64,000 nucleotides of DNA from Lentisphaera marina. Lineage in GTDB: Bacteria > Verrucomicrobiota > Lentisphaeria > Lentisphaerales > Lentisphaeraceae. A program made the position numbers and the translations under genes. Shown in pieces: positions 49,300-58,072 of this stretch (position 1 is the stretch's first letter; each line of letters begins with the position of its first letter). The notes beneath the pieces were generated by a model, which did not search any database, was not told where the DNA came from, and was given only the letters and a program-made list of their open reading frames with translations. The stretch is from contig NZ_JAQZZL010000001.1 of the NCBI RefSeq assembly GCF_028745505.1, forward strand, positions 1,919,818-1,983,817. Reading direction: 5' to 3'.

Positions 49300-50447
49300 T
49301 AGTGACTCCTTAGACGATTAACTAAATTGCCCTGTATAGAATGGAATGCTGGGTAAATACCCGCGACAAAACTAATGATCATCGCTAAAATACTTGCTTT
49401 TAAAACAGTCTCTAACTGAATGTTAAAGACAATACTCAGTCCCTCTGCGGAAATCGCAAAGTTCCCGGTACTTAGAAAGAGGTAAGCACTCGCAATGCCT
49501 GTAAAGCCACCGATGATGCCCATGAACAAGCCTTCCGCTAAAGTCATCCAGGTCAAGTGCTCCATCTGAAAACCCATGGCCTGCATGACGGCATTCTCAA
49601 TCACACGACCACGGACGGCAATAATGACGGTGTTGGTGATTAGAAAGCTCACGGCTAATACCGCTGCTAATCCAAGCCAGCGCGTGAAAGAGATGAGTTC
49701 AATCATATCCTTTGCGGTGTTCGCAATAAAGGCTTTTTCGGGGCGTGTGTGAGTCGGCTCACGATCATAGCGAAAGGTATTGTCAATCTCCTTAGCCACT
49801 TGATCGAGTAAAGTATGATCATTCACTTTTACGTTAAATTGAGTTACTTCGCCTAAACCACGCTTAGAGGATTTTTGTAAAAAATCCAAATGAACAAAGG
49901 CAGTGTTTTGATCTTGAGGATCATCTGATTCCATAATGCCAGAGACTCTTACCGTAATCCCTGCCGCATCAAAGCGATCACCAGCTTTAAGTCCTCGACG
50001 TTGAGCAAATTCTTTACCGAGGATGGCGGAGTCTGATGCAAGTTTCCATGAATCAAATAAAGTGCTATCAATTTCTTTCCCGGCAAAATAATTGTGAAAC
50101 TCACCTTCAGGAAAACCACGAAAGGTTATGGTGTCCAAACTCGTACCGCAGTTATTAACAATGACTTGAACGGGAACGACACTTTTTACCCCATTGATTT
50201 GAGCAATTTTATTAGAGTAGTCTTCCGGTAAACGGCTCGTGAAGGGACAAAAACGCTTATCGCGATAAACCACTAAGGTGTCATCTCCGGCTTGCATTTC
50301 AGTCGCATTTTTTAAACCATCTTGAAAAGTTTCTACCGTCATAAACAAAAACATTCCGCAGGCGGCACCTGCAATTGTCAGCAAAGAACGCAACCAATGC
50401 CGTCTAATCTGTTTAAAAGAGAGAAGACTGAGGTTAATGAACCACAT
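49299..50447 (-). CDS. ABC transporter permease, FtsX/MacB type (first)
   Basis: A 382-residue permease. I start at the ATG at 50447, because AGGTGA lies 5 bases upstream; a GTG three codons further up is less well placed. It has an N-terminal amphipathic/membrane helix (LRSLLTIAGAACGMFLFMTVE), a large periplasmic domain and three C-terminal helices (LGLAAVLAVSFLITNTVIIAVRG, the NAVMQAMGFQMEHLTWMTLAEGL coupling region, ILAMIISFVAGIYPAFHS). In this subfamily the outer loop passes force to a periplasmic adaptor. It forms a heterodimer with the next permease and overlaps the ATPase gene by 14 bases. Confidence 0.92.
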   Translation of the reverse strand: MWFINLSLLSFKQIRRHWLRSLLTIAGAACGMFLFMTVETFQDGLKNATEMQAGDDTLVVYRDKRFCPFTSRLPEDYSNKIAQINGVKSVVPVQVIVNNCGTSLDTITFRGFPEGEFHNYFAGKEIDSTLFDSWKLASDSAILGKEFAQRRGLKAGDRFDAAGITVRVSGIMESDDPQDQNTAFVHLDFLQKSSKRGLGEVTQFNVKVNDHTLLDQVAKEIDNTFRYDREPTHTRPEKAFIANTAKDMIELISFTRWLGLAAVLAVSFLITNTVIIAVRGRVIENAVMQAMGFQMEHLTWMTLAEGLFMGIIGGFTGIASAYLFLSTGNFAISAEGLSIVFNIQLETVLKASILAMIISFVAGIYPAFHSIQGNLVNRLRSH

Positions 50448-51132
50448 TATAATCACCTGTAATTAACACACCTTTCTCTAGGAAAAGCGTGCGATCGGCA
50501 TACGCCGCTGCTTTAGGGTCGTGAGTTACCATAACCACTGTTTTATTGAGATCAGTGCATAGAGACTTCAAGAGCGTTAGGATGGCTTGAGCAGATTCTT
50601 GATCTAAATCGCCCGTGGGTTCATCTGCAACAATGAGTGGCGGGTCAGTCACAAGCGCTCGTGCAATGGCTACTCTTTGTTCTTGACCTCCAGATAATTG
50701 TTTGGGGTAATGATCCGCGCGATCAGCAATTTTCGCTAATTCCAAAGCCTTGCAAACACGTTTATGGCGTTCTTTTGAACTCATGCGGTGAGTGAGCAGA
50801 GGTAATTCAACATTTTCATATGCCGTTAGTACGGGGATGAGGTGATAGAGCTGAAAAATATAAGCCATGTTTTTTGCGCGAAAACTGGTGAGTTGGCGAC
50901 GCTTGAGTTGGCTAATATCTTGATCATTAAAGTAGAGCTTACCTTTACTGGGAGAATCAATGCCAGCTAAAATATTGAGCAGGGTGGTCTTGCCACTTCC
51001 CGATGGTCCCATGAGAGCAAGGAATTCACCTTGGATAATTTCTAAATCAAGTTCGTTGAGTGGAATAATTTCTTGTTTGCCTTTGAGATAAACTTTAGAG
51101 ATTCCTTGGCAAGATATGAGAGTCTTATTCAT
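50434..51132 (-). CDS. ABC transporter ATP-binding protein, MacB/LolD type
   Basis: A 232-residue ATPase with Walker A GPSGSGKTTLL, Q-loop IFQLYHLIPVL, the signature LSGGQEQRVAIARAL, Walker B PLIVADEPTGDLD and the H-loop MVTHD. The sequence belongs to the lipoprotein/macrolide exporter subfamily. It overlaps both flanking genes (8 bases with the adaptor, 14 with the first permease), which indicates a tightly coupled operon. Confidence 0.95.
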   Translation of the reverse strand: MNKTLISCQGISKVYLKGKQEIIPLNELDLEIIQGEFLALMGPSGSGKTTLLNILAGIDSPSKGKLYFNDQDISQLKRRQLTSFRAKNMAYIFQLYHLIPVLTAYENVELPLLTHRMSSKERHKRVCKALELAKIADRADHYPKQLSGGQEQRVAIARALVTDPPLIVADEPTGDLDQESAQAILTLLKSLCTDLNKTVVMVTHDPKAAAYADRTLFLEKGVLITGDYNVVH

Positions 51133-52462
51133 AGATCACTCCTGTATTTATAGCTAGACCATCTTTGAGTGTTGATTTCGGTTGATAAATAGCTTTTTGA
51201 CCTGGCTGTAAACCACTAGTTATTTCTATCCAATCGCCATTTTTTTCTGTGCCAATTGTGACTTTCTGGATTTTAATTTTTCCTTGTAAATCAATGAGGT
51301 ACAAACTGTCGTTTAAAAGGCATTGTTGATGAATAAATACACTAGCAGAACTCTGAGCAGTCTTTGCTTGTTGGGACGAAATGAATTCCACTTGAGCCAA
51401 CATTTCCGGTCGTAACTTTAAGTGCCCATTAGGAATGGCGACGTGTACTTCCAAAGTATTTTTTTGGTAATCGGCTTCGCCTTCAAAAGAAATAACTTGC
51501 CCAGATAGTTTTTCTTGAATTGATTCTAAGCTAATCCTAGCTTTTTGTCCAATTTGTACTTTGTTCAATTCATTGAGTGGGACATCGACTTTTACAAGTA
51601 TTTGAGTAGGATCAAAAATTTCGGCAACCGTGGTGGATACCTCATTATCGGAACCTAGCATTTGTTTGCGACCGACGCGAGAATACATCTTTTGGATGAT
51701 GCCATTGACGGGTGAACTAATATTGCAACGTTTTAAATTGAGTTCGATCTGTTGGATTCGAACCTCTTGGATCGCTACTTGTGATTCGGCAATGGCAACA
51801 ATTTGTTTACTCTGCTTAATCTGTGCCTCAATAACTTGGTTTTTGAAGTCGTACTCATTGACTTTGTTAAGCTTCTCTATATGCTCCAGTTCAGCTTGTT
51901 CTTGAGTGAATTTTGAGGTGCCTGGCCCCGATTGTTTGAGACGATCTTTGCGGTTTTTTGCGGTACTAGCAATGGCTTTAGCTGTTTTTTGTAGACTAAG
52001 GTTTTCCTTTATTTGAGCTTCTAATACTTCAATATTCAGTAATTGTTGTTGTGAGTTGAGCTTTAGTTCTACAAGTTTGTTTTTAGCTTCTTGAAGTTCT
52101 AGTTCAAAATCTTCTTTATTGAGTTTTGCAAGGACTTGACCTTCTTTAACTTGGTCACCGCCCTTGACGAAGATTTCCTCAACAACGCCACTAACTAAAG
52201 ACGTCGCTCTAATGGGGTAAGGATTGGCTTGAATCCAGCCTGCGGCTTGGAAAAGAGTTTCACCTTCTTGCTGAGTTTGTGTACTTGACGAGAGTCGAGC
52301 ACGTGCGACATCGTATTGCTCGGGAGGAAAGAATTTTTCTTTTCCTGCACTGAAGAGGAAGGCCGCTATGGAGAAAATTAGTAGTATGGGTATGAGATAT
52401 AAAAAGCGCCTTTTGGGAGTTTTTATATCTGATCTTGTTTCATTATCAAATAAACTTTTCAT
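51125..52462 (-). CDS. Periplasmic adaptor (HlyD/MacA-type membrane fusion protein)
   Basis: About 445 residues from the ATG at 52462; an ATG at 52531 would add 23 residues before the membrane helix and is less typical. It has an N-terminal anchor (FLYLIPILLIFSIAAFLFSAG), a biotinyl-lipoyl half-motif (IRATSLVSGVVEEIFVKGGD, VKEGQVLAKLN), a long alpha-hairpin coiled coil (about 120-245), then the second lipoyl half (CNISSPVNGIIQKMYSRVGR) and a beta-barrel/membrane-proximal part. It links the inner-membrane ABC exporter to an outer-membrane channel, which is not encoded here. It starts the exporter genes after the Cys-rich protein gene, about 100 bases away. Confidence 0.9.
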   Translation of the reverse strand: MKSLFDNETRSDIKTPKRRFLYLIPILLIFSIAAFLFSAGKEKFFPPEQYDVARARLSSSTQTQQEGETLFQAAGWIQANPYPIRATSLVSGVVEEIFVKGGDQVKEGQVLAKLNKEDFELELQEAKNKLVELKLNSQQQLLNIEVLEAQIKENLSLQKTAKAIASTAKNRKDRLKQSGPGTSKFTQEQAELEHIEKLNKVNEYDFKNQVIEAQIKQSKQIVAIAESQVAIQEVRIQQIELNLKRCNISSPVNGIIQKMYSRVGRKQMLGSDNEVSTTVAEIFDPTQILVKVDVPLNELNKVQIGQKARISLESIQEKLSGQVISFEGEADYQKNTLEVHVAIPNGHLKLRPEMLAQVEFISSQQAKTAQSSASVFIHQQCLLNDSLYLIDLQGKIKIQKVTIGTEKNGDWIEITSGLQPGQKAIYQPKSTLKDGLAINTGVIYE

Positions 52463-52563
52463 GATATAAGTAATTTTATTTTTGGCTAAAATGTAAAGGG
52501 AAGACTCAAATAAATGTTTTGAGCAGGGCACGACTTAGCATCCGCAGTAATGCGGAAATAAAA

Positions 52564-52968
52564 TTAGCAGATATAACTGCAGTGTAACTTAAAAAGAGGG
52601 GAAGGGGGACCTCGAAGAGGAGGACTTTGGGTATATGGAATTTGTTGCGGGGACTTATTTAGTAAACAAAAATCATCAAAAACATGAAAGGCTAAGGAGT
52701 GAATCTCTTCCACTTGTGAGTTTTGATCTAAAAAATGATTATAAACGCTTGTGTTTAAATCATTAAATTGCTCACAGCAAGTAGAACTTAGGTTGTGTTT
52801 AGCATCACTTTTATGACCACAACATGTATCTACCTTTTCATCCGATAAACTGCAGATTTTACTAATGTGAAGGGTGTTTTCTTTTAAGCATGTCCAGACG
52901 GGAACTGTGCCTGCTAAGACATAGGTCAAGATGCTTATTAAGAAAATACTGTTAGTCAAAAATTTCAT
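52564..52968 (-). CDS. Small exported cysteine-rich protein
   Basis: A 134-residue protein with a signal peptide (MKFLTNSIFLISILTYVLAG). The mature chain has Cys/His clusters VDTCCGHKSDAKHNLSSTCC (about residues 46-65) and a Pro-rich tail (SPPLRGPPSPLFKLHCSYIC) ending in Cys. The layout resembles small exported 'HYC/CC/PP'-type proteins that sit near heavy-metal systems in Bacteroidota, but I cannot confirm family membership. It is first in the minus-strand run with the MacAB-like exporter, 100 bases upstream of the adaptor start. A metal-binding or sensing role is inferred from composition and position. Confidence 0.7.
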   Translation of the reverse strand: MKFLTNSIFLISILTYVLAGTVPVWTCLKENTLHISKICSLSDEKVDTCCGHKSDAKHNLSSTCCEQFNDLNTSVYNHFLDQNSQVEEIHSLAFHVFDDFCLLNKSPQQIPYTQSPPLRGPPSPLFKLHCSYIC

Positions 52969-53091
52969 TTATACCTTGTTGTTTAAGTAAATATATAATC
53001 TAAAAGTGTTGAATCATCAAACCTTTATTGGAAATAATGATCATTTTATTCTTGAATTTAAATTAAGATGCCTTAATCGTTTTTTAATTAA

Positions 53092-53121
53092 TTGACACTA
53101 AAATTAGTGCCTTTGTATTTT
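53092..53121 (+). promoter_or_regulatory. Candidate promoter with embedded inverted repeat, upstream of the pseudokinase gene
   Basis: TTGACA (53092-53097) and TATTTT (53116-53121) are 18 bases apart. The spacer overlaps CACTAA-AA-TTAGTG (53096-53109), a perfect 6-bp inverted repeat that could be an operator. It lies about 78 bases before the ATG of the kinase-like gene. Confidence 0.35.
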
Positions 53122-53198
53122 ATATTAAAAGATTGTTAAATTTTTGAGCTTAGGACATAAAATATGAATACTTTGTCTTTTTACTTGGAGAATACTTA

Positions 53199-54302
53199 AT
53201 GAGCGATACGTCAACGAAAGATTTGAAAAAAGATCTTAAGTCCTCTGATACTTTGAGGATTGTAGCGAAAGACCTCGATATTCATAAAATGCTCACTAAA
53301 TCAGATACTATTCGTATCAAAAAGCCTGACAATATTCAAGTTAGTGCCTCGTCTGGGGGTAGCCTTAAGATAAAAATCCCTGCGCTTAAGAAAAAAGAAG
53401 AGGGCTTTGCTATTCGCATTATTTGCCCTCAATGTGACTTTAAGAACTGTACTAATATTCAAAACCTTTTTGATAAAATTTCTTGTCATCAATGCCAAAG
53501 AAAAATTCGCGTTCCTGTAGAAACACCTAAGTTTATTTACGAAAATTATATAGCAGAAACTCCCTGCTTAAATATATTTCAGGCATACAATAAGAAACAC
53601 GACTTCTATGGAGATGTGGTAACTTATGAAAAGTTGGAATTAGGTGAGCATGACCCTGCAAAACTCGAAGCTCGTCTGGAAAGACTTAAACACCTCGAAG
53701 TCAAGAACTATTTAAATCCACGCTATTTCCAACATGATGAAACTGGTTACTTTGTAACGCGCCCCAACGCCCATTACCGCATGAATATTTACCTTCAGAA
53801 GAAAGGTAAGATCAATGCAAGAAAGGCAGCTCAAATCCTCTATCAAACATCTGTTATTGCGGATGACTTAGCAAAAGAAAACGTTTTTGGAGCTTTTTTA
53901 CCAACAGATATAATGTTGGACAAAAATGGTGATGTTAAGCTTTGTGACTATGGTGTGCGTGATGGTATATTTGAAGAAATGAATGAACACCATCATGTGT
54001 TTATTGATTCACTTGCACCTGAAACTATTAGTCATCGCCCACATGATGAGCACTCCGCTGTGTATTCTTTAGGTATTTTAACTATCTTGTTTTTAACTGG
54101 ACAAAGTCCATTTCAAGAATTCAGCCCTTCCAGAATTAGTAAGGAAAGAGAAAATTACTGGAGTCATTTAAAAGAGTATCAACTACCAGCATTTTTAGAA
54201 TTCATGCTCGATATGAATGTCCATGCACGTCCCTCTTTAAAAGAGTGTAGTACTTATTATCTACAAATGATTGAGAATTTAGATAATAGAGACCACTACT
54301 AA
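53199..54302 (+). CDS. Zinc-ribbon pseudokinase
   Basis: A 367-residue protein. A Ser/Thr/Lys-rich N-terminus contains a repeated short motif (SSDTLRI, KSDTIRI), followed by a zinc ribbon (ICPQCDFKNC...SCHQCQRKIRVP, about 75-105). The kinase-like domain (about 120-360) has lost catalysis: the HRDxKxxN loop reads GAFLPTDIML, DFG reads DYG, and no VAIK lysine or glycine-rich loop is clear. The C-lobe scaffold remains (LAPETISHRPHDEHSAVYSLGILTIL and MLDMNVHARPSL). It may bind partners or nucleotide without phosphorylating. Its zinc ribbon follows the same C-x2-C...C-x2-C-x3-[FI]-x-[IV]-P pattern as the active kinase at 20014-21174. It is monocistronic by position. TTGGAG precedes the ATG. Confidence 0.8.
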   Translation: MSDTSTKDLKKDLKSSDTLRIVAKDLDIHKMLTKSDTIRIKKPDNIQVSASSGGSLKIKIPALKKKEEGFAIRIICPQCDFKNCTNIQNLFDKISCHQCQRKIRVPVETPKFIYENYIAETPCLNIFQAYNKKHDFYGDVVTYEKLELGEHDPAKLEARLERLKHLEVKNYLNPRYFQHDETGYFVTRPNAHYRMNIYLQKKGKINARKAAQILYQTSVIADDLAKENVFGAFLPTDIMLDKNGDVKLCDYGVRDGIFEEMNEHHHVFIDSLAPETISHRPHDEHSAVYSLGILTILFLTGQSPFQEFSPSRISKERENYWSHLKEYQLPAFLEFMLDMNVHARPSLKECSTYYLQMIENLDNRDHY

Positions 54303-54361
54303 GGTTCTAATCTTTTCAGTTTCAATTGTTATCATTTATTGTGGGTTTTTTATTAATTTTG

Positions 54362-54626
54362 CTTAATAAAGAACAATTGTTTAAAGTTGCTTCGCTTAGA
54401 AATTTTACTGAAATAGCTCCACTTACATAATGGTGCAGTAAAAACTTTGCCTGAAATGGTTAAGTATATGGGGAAACACCAGCTCGGTAGAGATTTAAGT
54501 GATAAAGATATTGAGGGAATTGTTGATTTCTTAGGCGCCTTAAAAGGTGAGATCCCAATGGATTACATCAAAAAACCTGTTTTGCCCAAAAGCGGTCCAA
54601 ATACTCCAAAAGCTAGTAAGGATTAA
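54362..54626 (+). pseudogene. Remnant of a di-heme cytochrome c peroxidase (C-terminal end)
   Basis: Lies in the 525-base gap between the pseudokinase gene and gatC, where no intact gene is present. Translation gives LNKEQLFKVASLRNFTEIAPLT then, after a frameshift at 54421-54430, HNGAVKTLPEMVKYMGKHQ and LGRDLSDKDIEGIVDFLGAL up to a stop at 54624-54626. This is the C-terminal end of CcpA/MauG-type peroxidases (canonical: SLRNVxxTAPYFHDGSVxTLxEAV...YQLGRELSDEEVxxIVAFLKSL). The conserved YFH before NG is missing, which fits an 8-base deletion. The upstream parts with both heme motifs are absent, so it is non-functional. The rest of the gap holds a terminator (54668-54700) and about 130 bases with nothing I recognise. 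Confidence 0.8.
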
Positions 54627-54667
54627 TCTTTCTTAAACGATTAAAGTTCTGAAGCTTTATATTTAAA

Positions 54668-54700
54668 AATAGTCCACCTTTTGTGGGCTATTTTTTTGTT
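54668..54700 (+). terminator. Rho-independent terminator after the peroxidase remnant
   Basis: AATAGTCCAC and GTGGGCTATT form a 10-bp stem (one G-U) with a CTTTT loop, followed by TTTTTTG. It is probably the old terminator of the decayed peroxidase gene and may still insulate gatCAB. Confidence 0.8.
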
Positions 54701-54827
54701 CATATCACTAGGCTCACAAGAAGCTTTTAACTAAGTTTGTATTCGCCTTGATGAGGGGCTTGAACAGGGGGCAGATGGCGATAGTTTTGGTGACTAAATT
54801 TTTTATATAATTAAATAGAGGTTCAGA

Positions 54828-55118
54828 ATGAGCGATTTTGATGTAGAGCACTTTGCCAAGCTCTCGCGATTGAACATAAATGATGAAGAAAAAGTGACTT
54901 TGCAGAAGCAGATGAATGATATTCTTGGAATGGTAAATGAGCTCATGGAGCTCGATCTTGACGGCGTTGAAGGCACTAACTTTGCAGTTGATATGCAAAA
55001 CATTATTCGCCAAGACGAAGTTGGTGAATCAGTTCCAGTTGAAAAAGTGGTTGCGACTTTCCCTGATACAGAAGATAACATGAATCGTACACCAGTAATT
55101 CTCGAGGATAATGACTAA
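54828..55118 (+). CDS. gatC: Glutamyl/aspartyl-tRNA(Gln/Asn) amidotransferase subunit C
   Basis: A 96-residue GatC: DVEHFAKLSRLNINDEEKVT at the N-terminus, FAVDMQNIIRQDEVGES and the C-terminal NRTPVILEDND. It stabilises GatA and clasps GatAB in the amidotransferase that converts Glu-tRNA(Gln), and in many bacteria Asp-tRNA(Asn), to the amidated form. It overlaps gatA by 1 base (TAATG). TAGAGGTTCAG before the ATG is the ribosome site. Confidence 0.95.
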   Translation: MSDFDVEHFAKLSRLNINDEEKVTLQKQMNDILGMVNELMELDLDGVEGTNFAVDMQNIIRQDEVGESVPVEKVVATFPDTEDNMNRTPVILEDND

Positions 55119-56584
55119 TGAGTTTAATTGATTTAAAATTACATGAAGCAGCAGACAAGCTTGCTGCAGGTGAAGTTACTTCACGTCAATTATGTGAAGC
55201 ACTTTTAGCTCGTGTCGACGCAGTTGAAGAAAAAGTAGGTGCCCTAGTAAGCATCAATAATGAAAGAGTTTTAGCGGCAGCTGATGCCTCTGATGCTCGT
55301 CGTGCCTCTGGTTCTAGCCTCGGTCGTTACGATGGTCTGCCCATAACAATCAAAGATAACATCGTTGAAGAAGGTGAAGAATCAAAATGTGCTTCATCTA
55401 TTATTGATGGCCTTGTTAACGTTTATGATTCCACTGTTGTTCGCAAATTAAAAGAAGCGGGTTGCGTTGTTTTCGGACGTGCTAACATGGATGAATTTGC
55501 CATGGGTTCAACAACTGAGACTTCTCAGATCAAAAAGACTTGCAATCCCCACGACCTCGATTGCGTTCCTGGTGGTTCTTCTGGTGGTTCAGCGGCTGGT
55601 GTCGCATCAAAAGAATTTTTAGGTGCGCTCGGTTCTGATACGGGTGGTTCCATTCGTCAGCCAGCATCATTTTGTGGCATTGTTGGGCTTAAACCTACCT
55701 ATGGTCTCGTTTCTCGTTTTGGTTTAGTGGCCTTCGCATCTTCTTTGGACCAAATTGGTCCTATGTCAAAAGACGTACGCGACTCAGCCTTGATCCTTGA
55801 TATTATCAATGGCGAAGACGAAAAAGACTCGACTGCACTTCCTGGTAAAATTACTGATTTTGAAGCCTCACTTGAAGGATTCGATATCAAAGGCATGAAG
55901 CTCGGCGTTCCTGCAGAGTACTTTGAAGTTGAAGGTATGGAAGCTGATGTAAAAGCCTCTGTTCAAGCAGCTATTGCTAAATTGGAAGCTATGGGTGCAG
56001 AAATCGTGCCTGTATCGCTTCCTCACACGAAGTACGCAATTGCAACATATTATGTAATTGCTACGGCAGAAGCTTGCACCAACCTCGCACGTTTTGAAGG
56101 CGTACGCTACGGTAATCGCTACACAGAAACTGATGATATCCTCGAGATGTATAACGAAACCCGTTCACGTGGTTTTGGTAAAGAAGTTCAACGTCGTATC
56201 ATGCTCGGTACTTATGTGCTATCTTCCTACGAAGATCACAAGTATTACCACCGCGCTCAAAAAGTACGTACACTCATTCGCCAAGACTTTGAGAAAGCCT
56301 ATGAGCAATGTGACCTTATTGTTGCACCAGTTGCTCCAGAAACGGCCTTTAAATCTGGAGAGTCTTCTGAGGATCCCATGAAGATGTACTTAGCAGATAT
56401 TCTCACTACATCGGTAAACCTAGCGGGTACTTGTGGTATTTCTGTACCTTGTGGTCAAGATAGCAAAGGAATGCCTATTGGACTTCAAGTTATGGGGCCA
56501 GCACTAGGTGAGAAAAAATTACTCCAATTAGCATATGCCTATGAGCAAAATGCTGCTGTAGAACTTAAAGAAGTGGAGCTTTAA
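55118..56584 (+). CDS. gatA: Glutamyl/aspartyl-tRNA(Gln/Asn) amidotransferase subunit A
   Basis: A 488-residue amidase-signature enzyme that frees ammonia from glutamine. The Ser-cisSer-Lys triad is visible: Lys in LPITIKDNIVEEG, and the two serines in PGGSSGGSAAGVAS and SDTGGSIRQPASFCG. Other matches are GRANMDEFAMGSTTE, GLKPTYGLVSRFGLVAFASSLDQIGP and the later NLAGTCGISVPCG. The gene is complete and codon-optimised like gltA. It is between gatC (1-base overlap) and gatB (2-base gap). Confidence 0.97.
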   Translation: MSLIDLKLHEAADKLAAGEVTSRQLCEALLARVDAVEEKVGALVSINNERVLAAADASDARRASGSSLGRYDGLPITIKDNIVEEGEESKCASSIIDGLVNVYDSTVVRKLKEAGCVVFGRANMDEFAMGSTTETSQIKKTCNPHDLDCVPGGSSGGSAAGVASKEFLGALGSDTGGSIRQPASFCGIVGLKPTYGLVSRFGLVAFASSLDQIGPMSKDVRDSALILDIINGEDEKDSTALPGKITDFEASLEGFDIKGMKLGVPAEYFEVEGMEADVKASVQAAIAKLEAMGAEIVPVSLPHTKYAIATYYVIATAEACTNLARFEGVRYGNRYTETDDILEMYNETRSRGFGKEVQRRIMLGTYVLSSYEDHKYYHRAQKVRTLIRQDFEKAYEQCDLIVAPVAPETAFKSGESSEDPMKMYLADILTTSVNLAGTCGISVPCGQDSKGMPIGLQVMGPALGEKKLLQLAYAYEQNAAVELKEVEL

Positions 56585-56586
56585 TC

Positions 56587-58026
56587 ATGTCAGAATACGA
56601 AGTCATTATTGGTCTAGAAATTCACGTTCAAGCAAAGACAAAAAGTAAAGTCTTTTGCTCTTGTAAAAATGAGTATGGCGCTCCGCCAAATTCAAATGTA
56701 TGCCCCATTTGTTTGGCACACCCAGGTGTGCTTCCGGTAGTTAACCAAGAAGCTATTAACCAAATTGTAAAAGCAGGTTTGATGACAGATTCAAAAATAG
56801 CTCTTTACTCAAAATTTGACCGCAAGTCTTACTTTTACCCTGACCAACCAAAGAACTATCAGATCACTCAATTTGATTTGCCTTTCGTTGAAGCGGGTAA
56901 GATCCCAATCGGTGGTAAAGGACTTTCAGGTGAAATGATTGAACCACGTGAAATTGGTATGGAACGTATTCATCTCGAGGAAGACGTCGGTAAATCAACT
57001 CACCATGGTACACACTCAACTGTTGACTACAACCGTGCTGGCGTACCACTTCTCGAGACAGTATCAATGCCAGAGATGCATTCAGCTGACGAAGCTTATG
57101 CTTATGTCCAGTCATTACAACAGATCATGCGCTATGGTGGCATTTCTGACTGTGACCAAGAAAAAGGACAGTTCCGCTGCGATGTGAATATTTCGATTCA
57201 CAAACCTGGAACACCTTTCGGTACAAAAGTAGAAATTAAAAACCTCAACTCAACACGCCACATTTGGCTTTCAATTAATTATGAGATCGAACGTCAAACT
57301 GAGATGGTTGAAGAGGGCATAGAAATCCACCAAGAAACACGTCGTTGGAATGATGCTCGTCAAGAAACAGTTCATATGCGTTTCAAAGAAACTGCAGATG
57401 ATTACCGTTACTTTCCAGAGCCAGATCTTCCCCCAGTCGTACTTTCTTCAGACCAAATTGAGCAATGGCGCTCAGAAATGCCGATGACACCAAAAGCTTA
57501 TCGCGAACAGTTCATTAACGAGTTTAAGGTGACAGAGTATGATGCTCATGTTTTGACTTTAGATAAAGCTAATGCCGACTTCTTTGCGGAAGCCGCAAAA
57601 GGTGTTAAAAAGCCAAAAACTGTGGCAAATGTGATGATGAATACGCTCAATAGCCTGCTTTCTGAAGCAGGAAAAGAGTTATTTGAAACAGAGCTTAAGC
57701 CTCAGGATCTTATTGATCTTGTTAAACTTCAAGAAGGCAATGTTATCTCTAAGAGTGCTATCGCTAAGATTCTTCCTGTACTTCTCGAAGAAAACAAATC
57801 AGCTGAACAAGTTGCTAAAGATCTTGACCTCGTTCAACAAAATGACACTGGCGCTTTAGAGGGTTGGGTTGACGAAGTTATTGCGGCTAATCCAAAAGCA
57901 GTTGGTGAATTTAAAGAAGGTCAAAAGAATGCTGTTAACTTCCTTATGGGGCAAGTTATGAAAGCCTCACGAGGCAAGGCGAATCCGCCGATGGTTATTC
58001 AAATGATCAACAAAAAACTCAGTTAA
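56587..58026 (+). CDS. gatB: Glutamyl/aspartyl-tRNA(Gln/Asn) amidotransferase subunit B
   Basis: A 479-residue GatB. It activates and amidates the misacylated tRNA. Signatures are YEVIIGLEIHVQAKTKSKVFC, the zinc site with CSCK...CPICLAHPGVLPVVN, FDRKSYFYPDQPKNYQITQF, IHLEEDVGKSTH, DYNRAGVPLLE and the C-terminal YqeY-like helical domain ending MQMINKKLS-like (VIQMINKKLS). The presence of GatCAB implies that Gln-tRNA and possibly Asn-tRNA are made by transamidation. A strong terminator follows, ending the operon. Confidence 0.97.
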   Translation: MSEYEVIIGLEIHVQAKTKSKVFCSCKNEYGAPPNSNVCPICLAHPGVLPVVNQEAINQIVKAGLMTDSKIALYSKFDRKSYFYPDQPKNYQITQFDLPFVEAGKIPIGGKGLSGEMIEPREIGMERIHLEEDVGKSTHHGTHSTVDYNRAGVPLLETVSMPEMHSADEAYAYVQSLQQIMRYGGISDCDQEKGQFRCDVNISIHKPGTPFGTKVEIKNLNSTRHIWLSINYEIERQTEMVEEGIEIHQETRRWNDARQETVHMRFKETADDYRYFPEPDLPPVVLSSDQIEQWRSEMPMTPKAYREQFINEFKVTEYDAHVLTLDKANADFFAEAAKGVKKPKTVANVMMNTLNSLLSEAGKELFETELKPQDLIDLVKLQEGNVISKSAIAKILPVLLEENKSAEQVAKDLDLVQQNDTGALEGWVDEVIAANPKAVGEFKEGQKNAVNFLMGQVMKASRGKANPPMVIQMINKKLS

Positions 58027-58029
58027 TTA

Positions 58030-58057
58030 AAACGGGCGCTTTTGACCGCCCGTTTTT
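58030..58057 (+). terminator. Rho-independent terminator of gatCAB
   Basis: AAACGGGCG and CGCCCGTTT form a 9-bp stem with an 8-base loop, followed by TTG after the T-rich arm. It begins 4 bases after the gatB stop. Confidence 0.85.
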
Positions 58058-58072
58058 GTAGGAAGTTCATAT

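Noticed and set aside
54785..54827. TATAAT at 54806 as the gatCAB promoter
   Set aside because: The -10 matches, but there is no good -35 at 15-19 bases and the transcript would begin within the ribosome site.
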